Shown here piece by piece: positions 8,963 to 18,455 of a stretch of DNA of 64,000 bases. The stretch comes from Bartonella queenslandensis (lineage in GTDB: Bacteria > Pseudomonadota > Alphaproteobacteria > Rhizobiales > Rhizobiaceae). The position numbers and the translations under genes are program-made. Every line of letters starts with the position of its first letter. Position 1 is the first letter of the stretch. The notes under the pieces are model-generated. The model worked only from the letters and a program-made list of their open reading frames with translations, was not told the DNA's origin and did not search any database. The stretch is taken from positions 248,001 to 312,000 of the forward strand of contig NZ_NAAI01000001.1 of NCBI RefSeq assembly GCF_018155095.1, given 5' to 3'.

Positions 8963-10735
8963 ATGACAGAAAATCAAATAATGGCCTTTTTGATCATTGG
9001 TCTTATGATGGTTGTTTTTATTTGGGATCGATTTCGTTATGATCTTGTTGCTATTTGTACATTATTAATTGCGTGTGCTCTTGGACTTGTCAGTCCAAAG
9101 GAAGCTTTTAGCGGTTTTAGTAATGATATTGTTATTATCGTGGGAAGTGTTTTTGTGGTCAGTACGGCTGTATCGCGCTCTGGTGTAATGGAGTTTATTA
9201 TTCAACGAATATGGCCAGATGTGAAATCAGTACGTCTTCAATTAGCTTTTTTGGTTCTTTCTGTTGTCGTGTTATCAATGTTTGTTAAAAACATTGGTGC
9301 TTTAGCTATTATGCTTCCAATAGCTTTTCAGTTTGCACGTCGTTCTCAGATTTCCCCTTCTGTCTTTTTGATGCCCATGGCTTTTGGTTCTTTGTTAGGG
9401 GGGCTTATGACACAGATAGGAACATCTCCCAATGTTGTTATTTCAGCGATGCAAGAACGTTTAGCAGGAGCACCTTTTACTATGTTTGATTTTACACCAG
9501 TTGGTGCGGTTATTGCGACAGTTGGTGTTTTATATTTGGTCTTTTTTTATTGGCTTTTGCCTGTGCGTGTGCGTTCGGGTGGATCGTTTGATGATGCCAT
9601 TGATATTCGTAATTATGTTGCAGAAGTGCATATTCCAATAAATTCACCAATTGTGGGAAAAAGTATCGTTGATTTGGTTAAGCCATCAAGTGGTGATGTT
9701 ATGGTGATTCAAATCATCAGAAACAAAGTATCTATTTCGCCACTACCGGATTTTGTTTTGTCGGAAAACGATATTGTTTTGCTGGAAGGATCACATACAG
9801 GAATAGATAGTGTGATGAATTCTGCTCGTTTAGAGTTTTTTAAGGGGCAAGCTCTTTCTACAGGGGATAAGGATAGTGACATTGATATTATTGAAGCGGT
9901 CATTACTCATAACTCGCCTCTTATTGGCATTAGTGCGAAAGAATTTTCCCTATTTGATCGCTATAACGTCCATTTACTTGCGTTAAGTCGTCAACATGAA
10001 AGGGTTCGAGGAAGACTTGATGATATTATTTTCCATCTTGGAGATGTAATTGTTTTAAAAGGACAAGATTCGGTTATTCCAAATTTATTAAGGGAATTGA
10101 AATGTTTGCCCCTAGCAAAACGAAATATTGCGTTTGGAAATTTACGACATGGTTTTATATCTTTAGCCATTTTATTTATAGCAATTATTTTTACGGCTTT
10201 TCACATCGTTCCTGTTGCTTTTTCTTTCTTTTTTGCTGCCACTGCAATGGTTATCTTTCGCGTTTTTCCCGCGCGTGATCTGTATCAGGCATTAGATGGA
10301 CCAATATTAGTCCTGTTGGCGGCTCTTATTCCAGTAAGTGAAGCGTTAGAGAAAACGGGATGTACGGATCTCATTGGTCAATGGTTAAGCCAACTGGCAA
10401 TATTCTTTCCACCCTCTGGTGCTTTAGCACTGATGTTGGTGACAGCCATGTTGGTTACGCCATTTTTGAATAATGCAGCGACGGTTATGATGGTCGCACC
10501 CATTGCGTCAAGTTTTGCTCATTCTCTTCATTATAAGCCTGAAGCTTTTTTGATGGCTGTTGCAATTGGTGCAGGTTGTGAATTTCTTACACCTATTGGA
10601 CATCAAAGCAATATGCTCGTGATGGCGCCAGGAGGATATCGTTTTAGTGATTATCCACGTTTGGGGGCTCCATTAGCGGTGTTGATCGTTATTGTTGCTG
10701 TTCCCATGCTTATGTGGATTTGGCCATTACAATAG
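8963..10735 (+). CDS. SLC13/DASS family anion permease with two RCK_C (TrkA-C) domains
   Basis: A 590-residue inner-membrane transporter of the divalent anion:Na+ symporter type. N-terminal hydrophobic segments (about 5-205) include the MTQIGTSPNVVIS motif, matching the family's GGxxTxIGTxPN signature. Two soluble TrkA-C-like domains follow (about 220-300 and 310-390, each with the -xPLIGxS- and -DxVxLxG- pattern), and then a second membrane block in which FLNNAATVMMVAPIA and FLTPIGHQSN repeat the substrate-binding signature. The substrate (sulfate, dicarboxylate or other) cannot be read from the sequence. ATG 8963 follows GGGGAGAGG; GTG 8954 is in frame but lies at the ribosome binding site. 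Confidence 0.88.
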   Translation: MTENQIMAFLIIGLMMVVFIWDRFRYDLVAICTLLIACALGLVSPKEAFSGFSNDIVIIVGSVFVVSTAVSRSGVMEFIIQRIWPDVKSVRLQLAFLVLSVVVLSMFVKNIGALAIMLPIAFQFARRSQISPSVFLMPMAFGSLLGGLMTQIGTSPNVVISAMQERLAGAPFTMFDFTPVGAVIATVGVLYLVFFYWLLPVRVRSGGSFDDAIDIRNYVAEVHIPINSPIVGKSIVDLVKPSSGDVMVIQIIRNKVSISPLPDFVLSENDIVLLEGSHTGIDSVMNSARLEFFKGQALSTGDKDSDIDIIEAVITHNSPLIGISAKEFSLFDRYNVHLLALSRQHERVRGRLDDIIFHLGDVIVLKGQDSVIPNLLRELKCLPLAKRNIAFGNLRHGFISLAILFIAIIFTAFHIVPVAFSFFFAATAMVIFRVFPARDLYQALDGPILVLLAALIPVSEALEKTGCTDLIGQWLSQLAIFFPPSGALALMLVTAMLVTPFLNNAATVMMVAPIASSFAHSLHYKPEAFLMAVAIGAGCEFLTPIGHQSNMLVMAPGGYRFSDYPRLGAPLAVLIVIVAVPMLMWIWPLQ

Positions 10736-11304
10736 GGTATTTTTAGAAGCTTTAAGGATCGATTACAAAAGGTTGTTCATCGTATGAAGATGAGTTGAAA
10801 GGATATACTTTGTATAAAAAATTTTATTTGAAGCTTGGGGGATCATACTTTTAATAACGTTCCAGTATTTTTTTCTTCTGGATGAAAATTTGTTTATTCT
10901 GTTTTAGGAAGGAAAGTTTAGCAATCATTTTTTGTAAAGAGTTTGCATTTTTAATGCAATTCTAAAGCAAAAGATAAGGAAGCAGTCGTTTTTAATGGCT
11001 TTAAAGAATTATTTTGGCATAGATTAATGAAGAAAGAATGGCTCATATTATTGATAAGCATGCTAGACGATTAAGATTGTGATCTTTTTTGTAAATTCAA
11101 ATTGTATAAAAATTATTATGTAAAGCAAAAGGATATTTACATCGTTTTTAATTGATACAGTTGCAAAAGCCTAATCGATTAGGGTACATATTGCTTTGAA
11201 GTGAATAAACGGAGCAAATTGAGGATTTTTCATCAATGAGGGCTACCCTCTTTGTTCATTTATGCGTAAAAGATAGAAAGTAAATTTTTTACAAGGTATG
11301 TTAT
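10736..11304. other. Gene-free stretch
   Basis: About 570 bp with no supported gene. It contains a perfect 14-bp palindrome, CCTAATCGATTAGG at 11170-11183, 121 bp before the next gene. It could be an operator but may be chance. Confidence 0.45.
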
Positions 11305-11976
11305 ATGTCGTATGATAGTTTTATTGCTGAAGTTAATGCAGAATTTCGTCAGGAAAAGGCGCTTGCTTTTTGGAAACGTTATGGTTTTTCAATTATTGGG
11401 TCCGCTCTTCTTTTCATTCTCGTGATAATTATTTATCAAATTTATCATCATACGCAAATAAAGAAAGCCAGCTATGTTGGTGATGCATTTGTAAAGAGTC
11501 TTGATCTTGCAGATACACGTCATTTTGATGAGGCGATAAAGCAATTGGAGAATGTTAAAGACTCTCATTTTGGGGGATATCCTTTTCTTGCTCGTTTGCG
11601 GGAGGCTTCTTTACTTATGGAGCAGGGTGATTTTATTAAGTCGGTGGAGATTTTTGATTCTGTTGCAGCGAATGAGAAAGCACCGCAAATTTTGCGGAAA
11701 GTTGCGAACATTCGAGCAGCCTATCTTTTAGTTGATTCAGGGACCTTGGATGATGTTAAAAAGCGCGTCCAAGATATGGCAAGTGATATTGATCCTATGC
11801 GTATGTCCGCACGAGAGGCTTTGGGCTTAGCTGCCTATAAAGCAGGGAAGATTGATGAGGCCGTTGACTATTTTAAGAAAATTTCTGGAGAAGGTGCGCT
11901 GAGATCAAAAGTAACAGATCGGGCTCGAATGATGCTTGAGCTTATGCAAGCTGAAGGCAAGGCAAATAAGGAATAA
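11305..11976 (+). CDS. YfgM-like tetratricopeptide membrane protein
   Basis: A 223-residue protein with a short cytoplasmic N-terminus ([19 protein letters not shown]), one transmembrane helix (about 27-47, [20 protein letters not shown]) and a TPR-rich periplasmic part (about 60-215). This layout matches the YfgM/DUF2659 family, ancillary factors of the SecYEG translocon that cooperate with periplasmic chaperones in enterobacteria. It lies 4 bp upstream of der, as yfgM-yfgL-der cluster in other proteobacteria, so the two are probably one transcript. Confidence 0.85.
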   Translation: MSYDSFIAEVNAEFRQEKALAFWKRYGFSIIGSALLFILVIIIYQIYHHTQIKKASYVGDAFVKSLDLADTRHFDEAIKQLENVKDSHFGGYPFLARLREASLLMEQGDFIKSVEIFDSVAANEKAPQILRKVANIRAAYLLVDSGTLDDVKKRVQDMASDIDPMRMSAREALGLAAYKAGKIDEAVDYFKKISGEGALRSKVTDRARMMLELMQAEGKANKE

Positions 11977-11980
11977 ATCG

Positions 11981-13405
11981 ATGAGCCTTACCATTGCTAT
12001 CGTTGGTCGTCCCAATGTTGGGAAATCAACACTTTTTAATCGTTTGGTTGGGCAAAAGTTGGCTTTGGTTGATGATAAGCCGGGTGTGACACGTGATCGA
12101 CGTATTCATGCGGCGAAACTTCAAGATTTGCATTTTGATGTGATTGATACGGCTGGGCTGGAAGAAGCAGGAGATCATACACTTGAGGGACGTATGCGTT
12201 CTCAGACAAAAGCTGCGATTGATGAAGCAGATCTTATTTTATTCGTATTTGACGCAAAGAGCGGAATAACACCCAGTGATTTAAATTTTGCTTCACTGGT
12301 TCGCAAATCAGGAAAACCAATTGTGCTTGTTGCCAATAAGTCTGAGTCAAAAGCGGCAATAGGGGGGGAGTATGAGGCGTGGTCATTAGGTTTGGGAGAG
12401 CCGTGCCCAATATCGGCTGAACATGGTTTAGGACTTAGTGATCTTCGTGATGCCATTATAGACGCTGTTGGATCGGAGCGCGTTTTTGACAATAACAAAG
12501 CAGAAGATATGACGATACAGCCTGCATCTGTTGGTGATGATGTAAACAATTTGGAAGAAGAGGAGCTTATTTACGATGAAAGTAAGCCTATTCGGATTGC
12601 CATTGCGGGGCGTCCCAATACGGGGAAATCTACTCTTATCAATAGCATGTTGAAGCAAGATCGGTTGTTAACAGGACCAGAAGCAGGGTTAACACGCGAT
12701 TCTATTTCTGTTGATTGGGAATGGCGTGGTCGTCATATTAAACTTTTTGATACTGCAGGTTTACGTCGAAAATCGAAAGTTCAAGAAAAATTAGAAAAGT
12801 TATCCGTTGCAGATACTTTGCGTGCTATTCGTTTCGCAGAAGTAGTGGTCATTGTTTTTGATGCAACGATGCCTTTTGAAAAGCAGGATTTACAAATTGC
12901 TGATCTTGTAATTCGTGAGGGGCGTGTGCCAGTTATTGCTTTCAATAAGTGGGATCTTATTGAAAATAGTCAGGCTACATTAATTGATTTGCATGAAAAA
13001 TGTATGCGATTTCTTCCTCAAGTTCGTGGTTTGAGGGCTGTGCCTTTATCGGGACAATATGGTCAAGGGATTGATAAACTCATGGAAAATATCATGATGA
13101 TGCACCGTGTATGGAATCGTCGCATTTCCACGGCTAAATTGAACCAATGGCTCGAAACTGTTGTGGCACATCATCCACCACCTGCAATTTCGGGACGTCG
13201 ACTTAAGGTTAAGTATATCACACAGGTGAAAACACGTCCCCCTGGATTTATGATTTCTTGCTCGCGTCCCAAAGTCATGCCCCCGTCGTATTTGCGTTAT
13301 CTTGTCAATGGATTACGTGAAACATTTGATATGTCTGGTATACCAGTGCGCCTATCATTACGAGCTTCTGATAATCCTTTTTCGACACGTTCTAAAAAGA
13401 AATGA
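11981..13405 (+). CDS. der: Ribosome biogenesis GTPase Der (EngA)
   Basis: A 474-residue protein with two consecutive Era-like G domains and a KH-like C-terminal domain, the unique layout of Der, which acts in 50S subunit maturation. G domain 1 has GRPNVGKST (about 9-17) and DTAGLE; G domain 2 has GRPNTGKST (about 206-214), [10 protein letters not shown] and NKWD. The C-terminus ends in the usual basic tail (TRSKKK). ATG 11981 is chosen because it directly precedes [11 protein letters not shown]; an upstream in-frame ATG at 11936 lies inside the preceding gene and adds 15 non-conserved residues. Confidence 0.96.
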   Translation: MSLTIAIVGRPNVGKSTLFNRLVGQKLALVDDKPGVTRDRRIHAAKLQDLHFDVIDTAGLEEAGDHTLEGRMRSQTKAAIDEADLILFVFDAKSGITPSDLNFASLVRKSGKPIVLVANKSESKAAIGGEYEAWSLGLGEPCPISAEHGLGLSDLRDAIIDAVGSERVFDNNKAEDMTIQPASVGDDVNNLEEEELIYDESKPIRIAIAGRPNTGKSTLINSMLKQDRLLTGPEAGLTRDSISVDWEWRGRHIKLFDTAGLRRKSKVQEKLEKLSVADTLRAIRFAEVVVIVFDATMPFEKQDLQIADLVIREGRVPVIAFNKWDLIENSQATLIDLHEKCMRFLPQVRGLRAVPLSGQYGQGIDKLMENIMMMHRVWNRRISTAKLNQWLETVVAHHPPPAISGRRLKVKYITQVKTRPPGFMISCSRPKVMPPSYLRYLVNGLRETFDMSGIPVRLSLRASDNPFSTRSKKK

Positions 13406-14230
13406 TACCTCTTTATTTAAAAGTGAATGAAATCTACAGAACCTTAAAAATAAATCTCTTCATGATTTATAACGTTCTAAATATCGGAAATGAAATGATA
13501 ACTTCAACAGACAAATTTCTTCTTTTTCATAAAAGGAAAAATCTTTATTTTCTAACATCTTGATTTCTCAATAATCATTTATCACGAGTGCTATAGAGCT
13601 TTCTCATTTTAATTTTTCTTAATAAAGCTTCTTTATTCGTATGTTGTGAGAAGAATTGAATAGGGAGTATTTAAGAACACATCAATCCTTCTCGTGATAG
13701 ATAAAAAACAATTTTGATTACTTCAATATGAATACGCAAAAGTATCTTATCAGCGTTTTTATTCAAGTCGAAAAATTATAAATGACCATTATAAATCAAT
13801 GTGTTTCATTTAAAACGTGTAAGAGTTCCATAGGCATCTATTTTCTTTAATGCATGATGGGAAAATCCTAGCAATTGATTTACATTCAGTGAATATGTAT
13901 TATATTATGTTACCAAGAATAAGGCACCAGTTATGTTTGTGCTATTTTATCGAAGTGTTACACGATATATTTTATATGTTTTGTGTAGATGAATTCATAT
14001 ATGTTTAAAATATTTAAATGATATGAGCAAAAATATGATTTTGATAGAAAACAAGATAGCATTCCGTTTTTTTGCAAGCTAGAATGATAATGTGAAAGTG
14101 CGTTGATGTTTTGGATTTTAATTTAATAATACTTTGATTTATCATAATAAATCATCATTTTTATATTGAATTTAGAACATCAAATATCATACGCTTCTTT
14201 AATATTTCAAATATGTTCATATTGAATTAA
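13406..14230. other. Gene-free AT-rich stretch after der
   Basis: More than 800 bp without a supported gene. It contains only a degenerate tail of the interspersed repeat (13761-13808). No terminator for der is evident. Confidence 0.5.
13761..13808 (+). repeat. Partial, degenerate copy of the interspersed repeat (3' end only)
   Basis: This segment matches the right end of the repeat copies at 45213 and 53352: TTCAAGT, then ATTATAAATCAAT followed by GTGTT. The internal bases have diverged and the left part of the element is not recognisable here. Confidence 0.45.
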
Positions 14231-14510
14231 TTAAAATAATGTCCTTGCCATCATAAGCAGGTGTGATGTGTGAGTAAAAACGATTAAAGAAAAGAAATGC
14301 TTTTTACGCTTTTTTCAAGATGAGGACTGTTGCAATATTGAAATTAACAAAGTGTATAATGGTGTTGCCTTGTCTCTTCATAAGCATAAAGATGGTGGAC
14401 CTGTGAGCTTTATATTATTCACGGAAATTTTTATGTATTTTGGGGTGATGTTGTGAAATCAGTTTAGGGACTTTAAGAAATATATTTTTTTTAAAGCATG
14501 TGAATTGAAA
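14231..14510 (+). pseudogene. Tyrosine integrase relic A (N-terminal arm-binding region)
   Basis: The stretch around 14351-14420 translates to pieces such as KVYNGV, then LHKHKDGGP, the decayed counterpart of the DG-x-G-L-(Y/H)-x-(K/R)-R-K-(D/N)-G-G motif that opens the DUF4102 arm-binding domain of phage-type integrases. It is alignable at DNA level with relic B (17661-17925). The upstream leader TCCTTGCCATCATAAGCAGG also matches the leaders of relics B and C. Stops and shifts prevent expression. The catalytic domain is not found. Confidence 0.5.
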
Positions 14511-14570
14511 AATGCGTTATTTATGCGATAAAATTTATATGATAATTTGTGATAGATTTCTTTTAGTGTC

Positions 14571-14599
14571 TTGACGAATAAATTCGGGAACAATATGAT
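14571..14599 (+). promoter_or_regulatory. Sigma70-type promoter of the ATP synthase FO operon
   Basis: TTGACG (14571-14576) and TATGAT (14594-14599) are separated by exactly 17 bases, close to the housekeeping consensus TTGACA-N17-TATAAT. Transcription would start near 14606, giving a leader of about 50 bases before atpI. Confidence 0.6.
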
Positions 14600-14654
14600 G
14601 CACGCGGTTTTATAAGATACATTTTTACTTTGCTTTTTGATGAAGGAGCCGATG

Positions 14655-15089
14655 ATGGCGATGGGCGAAGAACCCGTTACAAGCCGCAAGGGGGCTGAAG
14701 AGAAAAAGCAAAGAGAATGTTTTCATTCAGAGGATTTGGAATGTCGTAGTAAGAACTTAAGCGTGGCTTTAGTGCGTAAGCAGGCATTAAGGAAACGTGA
14801 GCATAAGGAGAGACGGGAAAAGTCACAAGGAAGGATGGCGGAAGCAGTTAAGCTTTCCAGTGAATTTCTGGCAAGTGTTATCGTTGGTGTTGTTTTGGGG
14901 TTGGGGTTTGATAAGTTAGCAGGTTCATGGCCTTGGGGATTAGTATTTTTTCTCTTTCTTGGATTTGCTGCTGGTGTATTGAGTATTCTTCGGTCTGTGG
15001 GGTATATTTCCTCCAGTCAATTAGGAAAAAAAGGCGTATTGCGCCAAGATGAACAAAATAAAGGGGCCAATAAGAGGTCCGATAAATGA
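14655..15089 (+). CDS. atpI: ATP synthase protein I (AtpI)
   Basis: A 144-residue protein at the head of the FO operon. The N-terminal half is charged and probably disordered (basic and acidic clusters, about 1-60). The C-terminal half has the conserved AtpI core with two membrane helices ([19 protein letters not shown] and [20 protein letters not shown]). AtpI helps assemble the c-ring and may assist Mg2+ uptake. ATG 14655 lies 6 bases after AAGGAG; ATG 14652 and TTG 14637 are also in frame. The charged N-terminal part is long for the family. Confidence 0.85.
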   Translation: MAMGEEPVTSRKGAEEKKQRECFHSEDLECRSKNLSVALVRKQALRKREHKERREKSQGRMAEAVKLSSEFLASVIVGVVLGLGFDKLAGSWPWGLVFFLFLGFAAGVLSILRSVGYISSSQLGKKGVLRQDEQNKGANKRSDK

Positions 15090-15096
15090 GGTTGAA

Positions 15097-15855
15097 GTGA
15101 CAGCGCACGCTCCAGATCCTATTCATCAATTTGAGGTTTCACGGCTGATTAAGATTTCCGTAGGAAATATGGATTTATCATTTACAAATGTATCATTGTT
15201 TACAGTCGTTACGGTTGTTATAACTTCTGTTTTTCTCTTTATTTCATCATCAAGTCGTGGATTGGTTCCAACGCGGATGCAATCTCTTTCAGAAATGGCC
15301 TACGAGTTTGTCGCGTCGACTCTGCGAGAATCATCTGGTGTACAGGGAATGCAGTTTTTCCCTTTAGTTTTTTCTCTGTTTACTTTTATTTTGGTTGCTA
15401 ACTTTATTGGTCTTTTTCCTTATTTTTATACGGTGACCTCTCAGATTATGATTACGTTTTCGTTGGCAATGGTGGTTATTTTGACAGTGATTGGTTATGG
15501 ATTTTATAAGAATGGGATCAGTTTTTTGAAACTGTTCGTTCCCAGTGGAGTTCCTGTCGTAGTTTTGCCTCTAGTGACAATGATTGAGATTATTTCTTTT
15601 CTCTCCCGCCCCATCAGCCTTTCGCTTCGTCTTTTTGCGAATATGCTTGCTGGTCATATTACGCTCAAAGTGTTTGCTGGGTTTGTTGTTTCGATGATTG
15701 GGGTAGGAATCGTAGGCGTTGGTGGTTCGGTTTTGCCCCTTATTATGACTGTAGCGATTACGGCTCTTGAGTTTTTGGTTGCATTTCTTCAGGCTTACGT
15801 CTTTACAGTTTTAACGTGTATGTATCTTAATGATGCAATTCATCCAGGACATTAA
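15097..15855 (+). CDS. atpB: ATP synthase FO subunit a
   Basis: A 252-residue integral membrane subunit forming the proton half-channels against the c-ring. The essential arginine is in the helix [18 protein letters not shown], followed by the conserved [17 protein letters not shown] helix; five to six hydrophobic segments are visible. The start is taken as GTG 15097 because TGAGG lies 5 bases upstream and the protein then begins (M)[13 protein letters not shown], immediately after atpI. An ATG at 15049 would overlap atpI by 41 bases and add a non-conserved leader. Confidence 0.95.
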   Translation: MTAHAPDPIHQFEVSRLIKISVGNMDLSFTNVSLFTVVTVVITSVFLFISSSSRGLVPTRMQSLSEMAYEFVASTLRESSGVQGMQFFPLVFSLFTFILVANFIGLFPYFYTVTSQIMITFSLAMVVILTVIGYGFYKNGISFLKLFVPSGVPVVVLPLVTMIEIISFLSRPISLSLRLFANMLAGHITLKVFAGFVVSMIGVGIVGVGGSVLPLIMTVAITALEFLVAFLQAYVFTVLTCMYLNDAIHPGH

Positions 15856-15909
15856 TAGAATTGGCGGTTTTCCGTCGAATAGTGCAATTTCGCTTAAAAG
15901 GAGAATAAC

Positions 15910-16140
15910 ATGGAAATGGTGCTTGCAGCAAAATATATTGGAGCTGGTCTTGCTTGCTTTGGCATGGCTGGAACAGCTTTAGGGCTTGGTAATATTTTTG
16001 GGAGCTATCTTTCTGGTGCATTACGTAATCCGTCAGCAGCAGATAGTCAGTTTGGACGTCTCGTCTTTGGTTTTGCTGTGACAGAAGCTTTGGGTATTTT
16101 TTCGTTACTCATTGCTTTATTACTTCTTTTTGGGGTTTAA
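15910..16140 (+). CDS. atpE: ATP synthase FO subunit c
   Basis: A 76-residue proteolipid hairpin that forms the rotating c-ring. Helix 1 (about 8-32) carries the glycine-rich AGLACFGMAGTALGLG, a polar loop RNPSA follows, and helix 2 (about 50-74) contains the proton-binding glutamate in FAVTEALGIFSLLIALLLLF. AAAAGGAG lies just upstream of the ATG. This is the second of the four core FO genes after atpB, and a hairpin separates it from the b' gene. Confidence 0.96.
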   Translation: MEMVLAAKYIGAGLACFGMAGTALGLGNIFGSYLSGALRNPSAADSQFGRLVFGFAVTEALGIFSLLIALLLLFGV

Positions 16141-16148
16141 TCATTATC

Positions 16149-16193
16149 AAAAGGGTATATTTGTTCTCGCTATGAGGAAAGATTTACCCTTTT
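16149..16193 (+). promoter_or_regulatory. Stem-loop between atpE and the b' gene
   Basis: AAAAGGGTA (16149-16157) pairs with TACCCTTTT (16185-16193) across a loop of about 27 bases, starting 8 bases after the atpE stop. It may be an RNA-stabilising or partial-termination hairpin that raises c-subunit output over b and b'. The stem is perfect over 9 bp but AT-biased and ends in only four T. Confidence 0.45.
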
Positions 16194-16269
16194 AGCTCTC
16201 AACCAGAAAAATTGTTTGTCAGTTATCATCGACTAAAGAGGGCTTAAGCTATTTAAAGGATGAAAGAAG

Positions 16270-16836
16270 ATGTTTGTTTCCAGCGCTTATGCACAGAACA
16301 CCGAAACGTCGATAGAACATATTAAAAAAGTGGCAGAGCATGCAAATCGTGTGTTTCCACCTTTTGATTTTGTTCATTTTAGTTCGCATTTTTTCTGGTT
16401 GGCAATTTCTTTCGGACTTTTTTATCTGTTTATCTCTCGTGTGATTGCGCCGCGTATTGGTGGTGTTATTGAAACACGCCGAGATCGAATTGCATCTGAT
16501 TTAGATCAGGCTATGCGCATGAAGCAGGAAGCAGATACTGTTGTTGAAACTTATGAGCGTGAATTAGCGGAAGCGCGTTTGAAAGCTCATACTATAGCAC
16601 AAGCAGCTGGTGAAGAATTAAAACAAAAGGCTGAGCTTGAACGAAAGGAAATTGAAGAGCGTTTAGAGAAAAGACTTGCAGATGCTGAAAAACAGATAAC
16701 AAAAATTCGAGATAAAGCGATGCAAAATGTTGGTTCTATCGCTGAAGAAGTCGCCCTTGAAATTGTGAAAAAAGTGATTGATGTTGATATCAGCAGAGAG
16801 GCTGTTCGTTCAGTTATTAAAACTGCGAATTATTGA
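16270..16836 (+). CDS. atpF2: ATP synthase FO subunit b'
   Basis: A 188-residue peripheral-stalk subunit. A short N-terminal region (including VSSAYAQ, which looks like a signal-peptide end) is followed by one membrane helix (about 44-62, [19 protein letters not shown]) and then a long charged coiled coil (about 70-165). This is the divergent b' form found in alphaproteobacteria, which pairs with b as a heterodimer. It is followed directly by atpF, 11 bp from stop to start. Confidence 0.93.
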   Translation: MFVSSAYAQNTETSIEHIKKVAEHANRVFPPFDFVHFSSHFFWLAISFGLFYLFISRVIAPRIGGVIETRRDRIASDLDQAMRMKQEADTVVETYERELAEARLKAHTIAQAAGEELKQKAELERKEIEERLEKRLADAEKQITKIRDKAMQNVGSIAEEVALEIVKKVIDVDISREAVRSVIKTANY

Positions 16837-16847
16837 GGAAGACAAAG

Positions 16848-17342
16848 ATGAGTGATACTTTTTGGGCTTTTGTTGGGTTAGTTCTTTTTTTGGCTCTTTT
16901 AGTCTATTTCCAAATTCCGCAGAAGATTATACATCATCTTGATGCACGTGCAAAGCGTATCAAGGATGAATTGGATGAGGCTCTGCGTCTTCGTGAAGAG
17001 GCACAAGAAATATTAGCTGAATATCAACGCAAACACGCGGAAGCAGAAAAAGATGCGCAAGAAATTATTGCAGCGGCAAAGCATGAAGTTGAATCTGTTA
17101 TTGCGGAGGCTCGTACAAAAGCAGAAGAATATGTAAAAAACCGCAATAAATTGGCAGAGCAAAAAATCGCTCAGGCAGAAGCGGATGCAATACGCATGGT
17201 TTCTTCATCGGCTATTGATTTGGCAATTTCTACGGCACGTATCCTTATTGAAAAGGAATTAGATTCTAACAGGGCAGATGAATTCGTTAAAGAAGCTCTT
17301 TCGAAAGAATCATTGGGAAAAATGAAAACACATCTTAATTAA
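16848..17342 (+). CDS. atpF: ATP synthase FO subunit b
   Basis: A 164-residue stalk subunit with an N-terminal membrane helix (about 4-22, FWAFVGLVLFLALLVYF) and a long charged helix rich in Glu, Lys and Ala. ATG 16848 is preferred since GAGGAAG lies just upstream; an in-frame TTG at 16833 overlaps the end of the b' gene. It is the last gene of the FO operon. The F1 genes are not in the window, the usual alphaproteobacterial split. Confidence 0.95.
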   Translation: MSDTFWAFVGLVLFLALLVYFQIPQKIIHHLDARAKRIKDELDEALRLREEAQEILAEYQRKHAEAEKDAQEIIAAAKHEVESVIAEARTKAEEYVKNRNKLAEQKIAQAEADAIRMVSSSAIDLAISTARILIEKELDSNRADEFVKEALSKESLGKMKTHLN

Positions 17343-17660
17343 TGGTATTTTAGAGATAAAAAGCTGCTTTTTTAGGTGGGTAGATTTTTAATATTGAATG
17401 CTTTAATTAATTGTGTTGTGACGGCTAGTTTTCAATTAGTTATGCATTGAGTTTAAAGAACTGTATTATCTAGCCTAGATTCATCTTTTGATTGTATTTA
17501 CCAAGATTATAATAGGAAGTGCCGTTATTTTTGTTTTTATGAAGCGATAAGTGAGCACTGTTATTATGTATCTAAGATATTATGATGATTTATCGAGAAA
17601 CTGTTTTTGTGTTTAGTGGAAAACACATCTCTCATTTCAAATCTGCTCCATGTTAAATCA
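17343..17660. other. Gene-free stretch after the FO operon
   Basis: About 320 bp without a supported gene. AAAAAG-CTG-CTTTTT at about 17360-17374 followed by T could be a very weak terminator of the atp operon. Confidence 0.4.
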
Positions 17661-17925
17661 ATAAAGATCATTTTCTTGTACGTAACAAGCGGGGATGGTT
17701 CGTGGAAAAAGCTGTACAAAAAGTTTATCTCTCATGAATCATCTCAAGGGCTAAGGACTATCGGTAGCGTTTAGAGGTAGCAAAGTGTGTGACGGTGTTA
17801 GCAGGCTCCTTTTATAAGCGTAAAAATGGTGGTACTCAATGGCTTTAATATACCATTCATGGACTCCATTATGAAAAGGATTTGGGTGCCTTAAGGAATG
17901 TTTCTTAAAAAAAAGCCAATGAATG
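17661..17925 (+). pseudogene. Tyrosine integrase relic B (N-terminal arm-binding region)
   Basis: Fragments in shifting frames read RLEVAK, VCDGV, FYKRKNGGTQW (17810-17842), a stop, then YTIHGLHYEKDLGALRNVS and KKANE. These follow in order the N-terminal DUF4102 domain of phage-type integrases (DGxGLYLxKRKDGGxxWxYRYTIxGRRREMGLGxLxxVSLxxAR). A leader at 17661-17705 matches the leaders of relics A and C. At least two frameshifts and several stops are present, and the catalytic region is missing. Confidence 0.65.
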
Positions 17926-18455
17926 AGCAATCCAGATATTTTGTCTTACAAAATATCTATGTGTGAGATATTTATACGCTTGTTTTGAAGAGACATTTCT
18001 CAACGCATATACCTTCTTTATGTTATGACAACATCTGTAAAGAGTGTGGCCCTTGTAAAATGTATAAAATCTGCTGAGCGTGATCATCTTTTTGTTTTAG
18101 TACCAGTACACAATAGGAGTTCCTATATTGTGCCTAGCCCATTTTCCTAATTTTAGCATCATTCGTGAGGAGCACTTTTACTCTTTTTTTCAATAGCTTA
18201 CCACATACTAATACGATTTGTAGTGTGTAGAGGATTGCTTTTAATTGATTCCGTAAGAGAAAGGAGAGTTATTATGAGAAAAATTTACAATATTCAGTGT
18301 TATTGTTCAATATAAAGCGTCATTGACGACAAAAGTTTTACTGCTTTTTAAAGTTAGATCAAATCTCACGGAGAAGTTCTTTATTATATTTTGGAATATT
18401 CATTAATAAAAAAATCATCTTCATTATTTTTATCAGTTCATGGGATATTTTAGGT
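17926..18455. other. Gene-free stretch before the glyS 3' end
   Basis: About 530 bp with no recognisable gene or RNA. The rest of the integrase gene of relic B would be expected here but was not recognised. Confidence 0.45.

Noticed and set aside
12202-12549. 115-codon open frame on the minus strand inside der
   Set aside because: It lies opposite the highly conserved Der GTPase and has no family features or ribosome binding site; a shadow of der codon usage.
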